This document shows positions 19,160 to 25,546 of a stretch of 64,000 bases of DNA, one piece after another (within the stretch, counting starts at the first letter, position 1; every line of letters starts with the position of its first letter). A program made the position numbers and the translations under genes. This DNA is from Micromonospora haikouensis. Lineage in GTDB: Bacteria > Actinomycetota > Actinomycetes > Mycobacteriales > Micromonosporaceae. The stretch is from NCBI RefSeq assembly GCF_900091595.1, contig NZ_FMCW01000018.1, positions 62,001 to 126,000 on the forward strand. The letters run 5' to 3'. The notes beneath the pieces were generated by a model, which searched no databases, was not told where the DNA came from, and saw nothing but the letters and a program-made list of their open reading frames with translations.

Positions 19160-19896
19160 GAGGCCAATCTAGCCGGCGTCGCCGCCGCGCGCGTTTCGGC
19201 GGGCCCGAGCGGCACCAGCGAGTGTTCCCCCAGCGCCGCACCGAAGTACGTCGCACCCGGATCGGTCACCACCTCGCGGGAGTCGCCGCTCGCGGCGAGG
19301 ACGGAGCGGCCCAGTTCGTCGAGGCGGAACCGTTCCGGGCCGGCGACCTCGACGACGCCGTCCACCGGCGCGCCGACGGCGACCTCCCGCAGCGCCGCGA
19401 CCACGTCGTCGGCCGCCACGGGCTGGATGAACACCGGCGCGAGACGCACCACGTCGCCGTCACCGCCGGCGTCGACGATGGTCCGGACGAACTCGACGAA
19501 CTGCGTCGCGCGCACGATCGAGTACGGGATGCCGGAGGCGACGACGAGTTCCTCCTGGGCGACCTTCGCCCGCATGTAACCGCTGTCGGGGATCCGGTCG
19601 ACGCCGACGATCGACAGCACCACGTGGTGCCGCACGCCGGCCTCGGCCGCGGCGGCGAGGAGGTTGCCGGTCGAGGTGCGGAAGAACTCCAGCACGGGCG
19701 CGTCCTCGAACGAGGGCGAGTTCGACACGTCGACCACGACGTCCGCGCCGTCGAGCACCCCGGCCAGCCCCTCGCCGGTCAGGGTGTTCACCCCCGTGGC
19801 CGGGGAGGCGGCGACGGCCTCGTGGCCCTGCCGGTCGAGCGCGGCCACGAGCCGGGAGCCGATGAGCCCGGTACCGCCGACGACGACGATCTTCAT
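19156..19896 (-). CDS. NmrA-like NAD(P)-binding oxidoreductase/epimerase
   Basis: 246 residues, atypical short-chain dehydrogenase fold. The nucleotide-binding motif GGTGLIG is at residues 7-13, and RATQFVEFVRTI and FIQPVAADDVV are NmrA/SDR-a features. It is the first gene of a two-gene operon with the ECF41 sigma factor. ECF41 factors are commonly encoded next to such oxidoreductases, epimerases or carboxymuconolactone decarboxylases. Substrate unknown. Confidence 0.85.
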   Translation of the reverse strand: MKIVVVGGTGLIGSRLVAALDRQGHEAVAASPATGVNTLTGEGLAGVLDGADVVVDVSNSPSFEDAPVLEFFRTSTGNLLAAAAEAGVRHHVVLSIVGVDRIPDSGYMRAKVAQEELVVASGIPYSIVRATQFVEFVRTIVDAGGDGDVVRLAPVFIQPVAADDVVAALREVAVGAPVDGVVEVAGPERFRLDELGRSVLAASGDSREVVTDPGATYFGAALGEHSLVPLGPAETRAAATPARLAS

Positions 19897-19951
19897 GATC
19901 GGTCACTTCCCTTCGCGTACGCGGCGCGGCGCGCCGCCCTGTCACCCGTAC

Positions 19952-19978
19952 GACCGGACAGGTCCCCGAACCGTGACA
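19952..19978 (-). promoter_or_regulatory. Candidate ECF41-dependent promoter
   Basis: On the minus strand TGTCACG (-35) and GGTC (-10) are separated by exactly 16 bp and end 56 bp upstream of the oxidoreductase start. The published ECF41 consensus as I recall it is TGTCACA-n16-CGTC, so six of seven and three of four positions agree. This implies the operon is autoregulated by its own sigma factor. Confidence 0.65.
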
Positions 19979-20081
19979 CCCGCCCCCGGCCGCCATGGCG
20001 CGTGACCGGCCGGCGGCGGTGCGTGACGGGTTGCTACGGTGTGCGGGACGGTCACCGGTGTGTCCCCTGGGGAGGGTCGGC

Positions 20082-20483
20082 ATGTGGGCGGACGAGGCCG
20101 CGCTGGACGCGGCGACCCGCCGGCTCGACGAGTGGGAGTCGTCGATCGCCGACCGGGCCGCCCGCGCGCAGGCGCTGTCGGCGCGGGCGCGGGCCCTGAC
20201 CGGCACCGCCCGCAGCCCCGACCGCGCGGTCGAGGTCACCGTCGACGCCACGGGCCTGCTGGTCGACCTGCGGCTCGACGAGCAGACCCGGCAGCACCCG
20301 GCGGCACACACCGCCCGGCAGATCGTCGCCACGACCCGGGCCGCGCACGCCGACCTGCTGCGGCAGCTCACCGAGGCGACCACGCAGACCCTCGGCGACG
20401 ACGACCCGGCCAGGCGGGCCATCATCGACGGCCACCGGCGGCGGCTCGACCCCGGCCAGGGCCCGCCCGATGGCCGCCGGTGA
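20082..20483 (+). CDS. YbaB/EbfC-family small protein
   Basis: 133 residues, mostly helical, with the central EVTVDATGLLVDLRLDE segment of YbaB-like proteins in actinobacterial WXG/ESX-type clusters. The ATG follows GGGGAGGG at good spacing. It overlaps the next gene by 14 bp and so heads a co-transcribed cassette of EspC-like protein, toxin and immunity candidates. DNA binding is known for classical YbaB but not established for this subgroup. Confidence 0.75.
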   Translation: MWADEAALDAATRRLDEWESSIADRAARAQALSARARALTGTARSPDRAVEVTVDATGLLVDLRLDEQTRQHPAAHTARQIVATTRAAHADLLRQLTEATTQTLGDDDPARRAIIDGHRRRLDPGQGPPDGRR

Positions 20484-20790
20484 CGGCATCCGGGTCGACC
20501 CCGGCGACCTGACCGCCCACGCCGCCCACCTGGAACGCTGCGCCGGCAGCCTCGACACCGCCCGGCAGGCCGGGCAGCACGTCCGGCTGGACGCCGACGC
20601 GTACGGCCAGCTGTGCGCGATCATGCCGGTGCTGCTCGACGGCCTCCAGCAGACCCTGGTCGACGGCGTCGACGCCGCAGCCCGGTCGGTACGCGACACC
20701 GCCACCAGGCTGCGCTCCGGCGCCGACAGCTACCGGGCCGCCGACGCCCGCGCCGAGCAACGGCTGCACCGGGTGCGAGACGCCCGGTGA
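20470..20790 (+). CDS. EspC-like/WXG100-type secretion-associated protein
   Basis: 106 residues, a predicted helical hairpin: IRVDPGDLTAHAAHLERCAGSL at the start and a second long helix ending in YRAADARAEQRLHRV. The pattern fits EspC/DUF2580-like partners of type VII secretion substrates. The start overlaps the YbaB-like gene and the stop overlaps the toxin start (GTGA). It probably acts as the secretion partner of the next protein. Confidence 0.7.
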   Translation: MAAGDGIRVDPGDLTAHAAHLERCAGSLDTARQAGQHVRLDADAYGQLCAIMPVLLDGLQQTLVDGVDAAARSVRDTATRLRSGADSYRAADARAEQRLHRVRDAR

Positions 20791-21980
20791 CCGGCAACCC
20801 GCTCGTCGCCGCCCCGGCGGGCGGCGCGCCCAAGGCGTGGGCCGGCATCTGGATCTGCGAGGACATCGAGCTCATCGCGCAGGGCGTACGCGACGGCAGC
20901 TGGATCGACGGCAGCCTCGGCGTGGTCAGCGCCGGCCTCGACGCCCTCGCCTTCGTCTCCGACCCGGTCGGCGCCCTGCTCCAATACGGCATCGCCTGGC
21001 TCATCGAGCACGTCAAGCCCCTCAGCGAGGCGCTGGACTGGCTCGCCGGCGATCCGGCGCAGATCACCGCGCACGCCCAGACCTGGCGCAACGTCGCCGC
21101 GTCGCTGCGCGACGACGCCGCCGAGCTGACCCACGCCGTACGCACCGAGGTCGCCGGCTGGGGCGGCGACGCCGGCCCCGCCTACCGGTCCTGGGCCGCC
21201 GGGCAGCACCAGGCGATCACCGGTCTCGCCCAGGCCGCCGACACCCTGGCCGCCATCACCGAGGGCGCCGCCGGCCTCGTCGCCGCCGTCCGGCTCCTGG
21301 TCCGCGACGCCATCGCCACCTGCGTCTCCCGCCTCATCGTGTACGCGGGAGAACTCGTCGCCACCGCCGGCCTCGCCACACCGGTGGTCGTGGAGCAGGT
21401 CACCACCACGGTGGCGTCGTGGGCGGCGCGGATCGCCCGGCTGCTACGCGGGCTGCTGGCCAGCCTGCGGCGGCTGATGCCGCAGATCCGGCGGCTCGGC
21501 GAGCTGATCGAGAAGCTGAAGCAGGCCCTGGGACGCCTGCTCAGCGGCGGTCGAGCAGGCCGAAGGGACCCGTCGCAGCCACTGCCGCCTCACAGCCCCG
21601 AGCCGCCGCGTCTCGATGAAGAGCGGCGGATCCACGAACTCGGCATGGATCCGGCGACGGGCAAGTTCCGGCCCAGTGAGGCCGAGACGGCTGCCCGGCT
21701 GGAGCGCGAACTGGACGTCACTCTGACCCGTGCACCCGAAGGCTCATCCGCCGACTGGGTCGATGGCAGCGGGCGCACGTACGACGCAGTAGGCAACTTC
21801 CCAGGCCAATACTTCGACCGGCAGTGGCCTCAGCTGCAGTATCAGATCGAGCGACACCTGACCAAGGCCGACCTCGTGCCGGTTGACGTCTCGCAATTCT
21901 CCGGGGAGCAGGTCGCTAGGATCGAGCAGTTCATAGCCGATCGGGGCTTGGGCCCGCGAGTGTTCATTGTGGGGAAGTGA
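20787..21980 (+). CDS. Polymorphic toxin with CdiA-type C-terminal nuclease domain
   Basis: 397 residues, GTG start overlapping the upstream stop (GTGA). Residues 1-250 form the delivery part: hydrophobic and helical, with a WGG turn at 125-127 as in WXG-like secretion substrates. A Pro-rich linker (about 262-275) leads to a C-terminal domain (about 283-397) with DWVDGSGRTYDAVG, HLTKADLVPVDVS and a closing RVFIVG, which resembles the CdiA C-terminal tRNase-type domain. Base usage becomes less GC-rich from the linker on, as expected of an exchangeable toxin tip. Cleavage target is inferred. Confidence 0.78.
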   Translation: MTGNPLVAAPAGGAPKAWAGIWICEDIELIAQGVRDGSWIDGSLGVVSAGLDALAFVSDPVGALLQYGIAWLIEHVKPLSEALDWLAGDPAQITAHAQTWRNVAASLRDDAAELTHAVRTEVAGWGGDAGPAYRSWAAGQHQAITGLAQAADTLAAITEGAAGLVAAVRLLVRDAIATCVSRLIVYAGELVATAGLATPVVVEQVTTTVASWAARIARLLRGLLASLRRLMPQIRRLGELIEKLKQALGRLLSGGRAGRRDPSQPLPPHSPEPPRLDEERRIHELGMDPATGKFRPSEAETAARLERELDVTLTRAPEGSSADWVDGSGRTYDAVGNFPGQYFDRQWPQLQYQIERHLTKADLVPVDVSQFSGEQVARIEQFIADRGLGPRVFIVGK

Positions 21981-22303
21981 TGGCTGGCCTCATCGTGCTG
22001 AAGCCCGGCGTCGACTGGACGGTGACGGGCGGCCTGTTCGACTGGACGCTGGAGTTCCTCATCCCGAGGCTCTCCGACAGGACGGTCGCGGACCAGCTCC
22101 AAGAAGTCGTCGACAACAACCTCGGCTCGGTCTGGGTTCACGAACTGCCGCCAGATGCGCAGGCGGAGATCGTCAGCCACTGGCGGCAGGGCCTGGTGGC
22201 CGCAGGAAAGCAGGATCTGCCTGAGAGCGAGCACAAGGCCGACGTGATTCACCGCCTCCAGGAGCTGGTGGATGCCACCTACACCGCCGGTTATCCAGGA
22301 TGA
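21980..22303 (+). CDS. Candidate immunity protein for the adjacent toxin
   Basis: 107 residues, ATG sharing its A with the toxin stop (TGATG); GTG 21977 is an alternative start. No recognised family. It is acidic, with a WTVTGGLFDWTLEFLIPRLSD start and a helical C-terminal half. Size, tight coupling to the toxin and position immediately 3' of it are the reasons for the immunity call; nothing in the sequence proves it. Confidence 0.6.
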   Translation: MAGLIVLKPGVDWTVTGGLFDWTLEFLIPRLSDRTVADQLQEVVDNNLGSVWVHELPPDAQAEIVSHWRQGLVAAGKQDLPESEHKADVIHRLQELVDATYTAGYPG

Positions 22304-22318
22304 GGTGAGGCCGACGCA

Positions 22319-22735
22319 TTGAAGACGGTGGGGTTCTTCCGGGAACTCGGCCCGGACCCGGTCGAGGTCTATGCCGAGAGCATCCGTGCTCACTTGGCTC
22401 CGGATCCACTCCCCGACACCGATCGCGTGACAAGCTACCTGCGCGACGGGCACGAGTTGATCGACGTAATGGGCGCAGAGCTGGACGTCCTCGGCAGCGG
22501 CCGACACCTCGTCGGCGGGGCGTCGGTCATGACCGACGGCGAATGGCTCTGGCGCGACGACCTCCGGTTCTACGTAGCGACCTACCACGTACGCCTCCCG
22601 GACGACTTCCTCGCCCACATCAGCGCGAACGACCATCACGTTCCTGACCTTCGGATCGAGGACCCTCGCGCGGCGGGCAAGGAAGCGATGCGCATCCTTG
22701 GCTACCATCGGCCACCGGCCGCATCGCTCCACTGA
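22319..22735 (+). CDS. Unrecognised protein, possible second immunity gene
   Basis: 138 residues from a TTG preceded by GAGGTGAGG; GTG 22328 is an alternative. No family recognised. Acidic N-terminal half (GPDPVEVYAESIRAHLAPDP), a DGEWLWRDDLRFYVATYHV core and a His-rich C-terminus. It follows the candidate immunity gene by 15 bp and ends the cassette, as orphan or accessory immunity genes often do. Confidence 0.6.
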   Translation: MKTVGFFRELGPDPVEVYAESIRAHLAPDPLPDTDRVTSYLRDGHELIDVMGAELDVLGSGRHLVGGASVMTDGEWLWRDDLRFYVATYHVRLPDDFLAHISANDHHVPDLRIEDPRAAGKEAMRILGYHRPPAASLH

Positions 22736-23052
22736 ACAGCGTCCACCCGTGACCGGTGGTCGACATTCAGGCGATGAAGCGCATCGCCCAGGCGTTTGGG
22801 CTTCGGGGCCGGGCGACGGATGGCGTCGGGCAGCCCAGATTCGGAGACCGGGCCACCCGGAACCGGATCGCCGCACGCCCCCTCGACGCGCCGGCCGAAG
22901 ACCACGGACAGGGTGTCCCTGACTATCGGTTGCGCACGTAGCCCGGTCGGGCACGGAGGTCACGATCCTGACCGCTCCAACTGACAGGCACCGCCCCTCC
23001 GTCGGCATCGCCAGGCGGGGTGACTGCCTCCCGTCGAATAGGGAGCTGAGTC

Positions 23053-23169
23053 ATGTACGACATCACCATGCCCGGTGCGCTCTCGGCGGGGGCGACCACG
23101 CCCCAGCCCGGTCCGGTCATCAAGAGAAAAGCGTCAAAGTTGATCTCTACAATGACCCGAATCTCTTGA
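23053..23169 (+). CDS. Possible small peptide gene (38 residues)
   Basis: ATG preceded by AGGGAGCTGAGTC. The product begins MYDITMPGALSAGATTPQPG and ends in a basic stretch. The second half of the frame is the inverted-repeat part of the dispersed repeat, so the C-terminus is shared with noncoding DNA. It could be a real leader peptide, the stump of a gene truncated by repeat insertion, or chance. Confidence 0.3.
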   Translation: MYDITMPGALSAGATTPQPGPVIKRKASKLISTMTRIS

Positions 23170-23280
23170 TCACCGGGCCACGCTGGGCCGAGCCGGGCGG
23201 GGTTGGAGCCGGGATGGGCGTGGGGTGGCAGGGGTAGCAGGGGTAGCCGGTGATGTCGTAGACGACTCAGCTCCGTAGGG
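23113..23280 (+). repeat. Dispersed intergenic repeat, copy 1
   Basis: Left part: inverted arms CCGGTCATCAAGAG (23113-23126) and CTCTTGATCACCGG (23163-23176), one mismatch, around a conserved 36-bp loop. A variable G-rich stretch follows, then a conserved block CGTAGACGACTCAGCTCC (23257-23274). Copy 2 is at 33081-33230 in the same orientation. Copy 1 lies between convergent genes. Confidence 0.85.
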
Positions 23281-23365
23281 GCCGGTGCACCGCATCAGCC
23301 GTCACGGCTCACAGCTCCCGGTTACACCGGTCGCGCCGGTCGCGCCCAGGCCAACCCCGGTCCGA

Positions 23366-25504
23366 CTAGGATCGCGGCAGGAACGGGCTGGGTGACCCGC
23401 TCCACGACACGTGCAGCGCCTCTCGGGCGCGGGTGGCCGCGACGAAGAGCAGGCAGCGTTCGCGCAACAGGTCACTGTCGTGCTGCACCTGGTCGACCTC
23501 GCTGGGCGTGACCTCCTTGGTGAAGGGGACCACCTTCGCCGTCACCCCCACCACCGCGACGCAGCGGAACTCGAGGCCCTTCATCGCGTGCAGCGTGGCG
23601 AGGCGTACGCCGTCGGCGTCCGCGCCGGGCTGGTCGCGTACCCGGACGGCGGGGATGCCGGCGGCGGTCAGCTCGTCGTACACGGTGTTGAGCAGCAGGT
23701 TGAACCGCGCGCAGATGGCGATCTCGCCGGGCTGGACGCCCTGGTCGAGCCACTTGCCCACCCGCGTCACCAGCGCCGCGACCTCGGCCTGCTGCGTGTC
23801 GTGCCCCTGCGCGTGCGGCCGGGTGCCGTGCAGCAGCGACCGGTAGCCGGCGAGGCTGTCCTCGCCCTCGCCCCCGAGGTCGTCGACCCGGGACCCGACC
23901 AGCACGCCGGCGGCCCAGGACAGGATCTCCTCCGTGTTGCGGTAGTTGATGCGCAGCCGGCTGCTGCGCCCCGTGACGGAGATGCCGAGGGCGCTCAGCG
24001 ACACCCGGGAGTCGTAGATCCGCTGGTGCGGGTCGCCGGTGACGAACAGGTCGTCCGGTCCGGGCGCGACGGCGGCGCGCAGCACCCGCCACTGCGCGGG
24101 GTGCAGGTCCTGGGCCTCGTCGACCACCACGTGGTCGAAACCGTGGACGCTCAGGTCGACGCCGTCGAGCAGCTGCGCGGCCCGCGCGCACACCTGCAGG
24201 TGCGTCAGGTTGCCGGCGGCCGACAGTTCGGCCAGGAACATCTCGACGGCGTCCCACACCTGGTCGCGTTGCCGGGTGCCCAGCGCCGTCCCGCGGCCCC
24301 GCCGGCTGGCCGCGCGGTAGTCGTCGCGGCTGCGCACGTCCTGGGCGAGGACGACGTGCCGGAACTCCTGCGCGAGGAACTGCTCGGGCCAGGGCAGGTC
24401 GAGCCGCCGGCACACCCGCCGCCACACCTGCCGTTCGTCGGCGTCCCCGATCGGTGCCGCGACCCGGCCGGCGAGCGCGCGCACGCTGCGGCTGGCGAAG
24501 GCGTTCACCGTGGTCACCTCGACCCGCGCCAACTGCTCGTCGTCGCCGAGGAGCAGCGCCAGGTGCTCCCGCAGGGTCGCGGCCAGGGCATTGGTGTACG
24601 TGGTGAGCAGCACGCGACTGTCGGGCGTACGGGAAAGGAGGTGTTTGACCCGGTGCAGCGCGACCACCGTCTTGCCGGTGCCCGGCCCGCCCGTCACCTG
24701 CGCCGGCCCCTTGTAGGACACCCGGTAGGCGACGCGCCGCTGCGACGGGTGCAGGAACACCCGCCAGGCGGCGAACGGCTTGTCGAGGATCTCGGCCAGC
24801 TCGTCGGGCCGGGTCACCAGCGTGATCCGGCTGGCGGTGTTGGCGATCGCCATCGCCAGGCTCTCGCTGGGCTCGGTCGGGGCGTCGGCGGGCCGGCGTT
24901 CGACGACCAGGTCCCGGTAGACCTCGTCGGGCGAGAAGCCCTCGGCGAGATACTGCAGCACCTCGAACTGGTCCTCGGGCAGCAGCGTGCCGAACGCCTC
25001 CAACTGCGGCTTGTCGACGATCGTCCGGACGGCCCGCAGCACCTGGTCGTCGATGCCGAGGTTCCGCAGCGCCGTGTCCGAGTGTTTGGCGAACAACAAC
25101 GTCGGCGCCCCGGCCGCCGCCTTCTCCAGCGCCGGGGTCAGCTGCTCGATGGCGGTGACGTTGCGGACCTCCAGCGCCCGCGTCGCCGTGTTGACGGTGT
25201 AGAGGCGCTTCGCCGCCCAGGTGTACGCGTCGTCGTGCGGCACGACGTTGAGCAGCAGAAACGTGTCGCTGCCGTCGTCGGGGGCGAGCACGACCCCGCG
25301 CCAGAAGTCGTTGATCCTGATCGTACGCATGCGCGGGTCCCGGGCGTTGTGCACCGACTCCAGGTGCAGGCCCTTGTCGGCACGCAGCTCGGCGATGGTG
25401 AGCTGCTGGAACTTCTCCATCGCCTTGCGTACGCCGGCCTTGACCGGCTTCTCCAGGACGTCGAAGCTGTGCCAGAAGCTGTTGGCGAAGGCGAGCTGCG
25501 GCAC
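23366..25504 (-). CDS. UvrD/Rep-family helicase with N-terminal RelE-like domain
   Basis: 712 residues. Residues 1-110 resemble a RelE/ParE toxin fold (LAFANSFWHSFDVLEKPV, HNARDPRMRTIRINDFWRGVV). SF1 helicase motifs follow: Walker A GGPGTGKT (272-279), Walker B VVDEAQD (460-466), GDPHQRIY (490-497), INYRNT (519-524), LHAMKGLEF and FVAATRARE. All key ATPase residues are present. It lies 42 bp downstream of the DUF262/DUF1524 nuclease gene on the same strand, so the two are probably one operon. Association of a UvrD-like helicase with a GmrSD-type nuclease suggests a phage-defence role; that is inference. Confidence 0.85.
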   Translation of the reverse strand: MPQLAFANSFWHSFDVLEKPVKAGVRKAMEKFQQLTIAELRADKGLHLESVHNARDPRMRTIRINDFWRGVVLAPDDGSDTFLLLNVVPHDDAYTWAAKRLYTVNTATRALEVRNVTAIEQLTPALEKAAAGAPTLLFAKHSDTALRNLGIDDQVLRAVRTIVDKPQLEAFGTLLPEDQFEVLQYLAEGFSPDEVYRDLVVERRPADAPTEPSESLAMAIANTASRITLVTRPDELAEILDKPFAAWRVFLHPSQRRVAYRVSYKGPAQVTGGPGTGKTVVALHRVKHLLSRTPDSRVLLTTYTNALAATLREHLALLLGDDEQLARVEVTTVNAFASRSVRALAGRVAAPIGDADERQVWRRVCRRLDLPWPEQFLAQEFRHVVLAQDVRSRDDYRAASRRGRGTALGTRQRDQVWDAVEMFLAELSAAGNLTHLQVCARAAQLLDGVDLSVHGFDHVVVDEAQDLHPAQWRVLRAAVAPGPDDLFVTGDPHQRIYDSRVSLSALGISVTGRSSRLRINYRNTEEILSWAAGVLVGSRVDDLGGEGEDSLAGYRSLLHGTRPHAQGHDTQQAEVAALVTRVGKWLDQGVQPGEIAICARFNLLLNTVYDELTAAGIPAVRVRDQPGADADGVRLATLHAMKGLEFRCVAVVGVTAKVVPFTKEVTPSEVDQVQHDSDLLRERCLLFVAATRAREALHVSWSGSPSPFLPRS

Positions 25505-25546
25505 GGACGGGACCTCCGGGGCGGTGGATCGGGTCAGGCGGATCGG

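Larger units (their letters stand above)
22736..23365. other. Intergenic region between convergent genes
   Basis: 630 bp. It holds a 38-codon reading frame with a good ribosome site (23053-23169) and one copy of a dispersed intergenic repeat (23113-23280). The first 300 bases show no supported gene; a 61-codon frame at 22756 has neither ribosome site nor recognisable sequence. Confidence 0.6.

Noticed and set aside
22756-22941. 61-codon frame in the intergenic region
   Set aside because: No ribosome site and no recognisable sequence.
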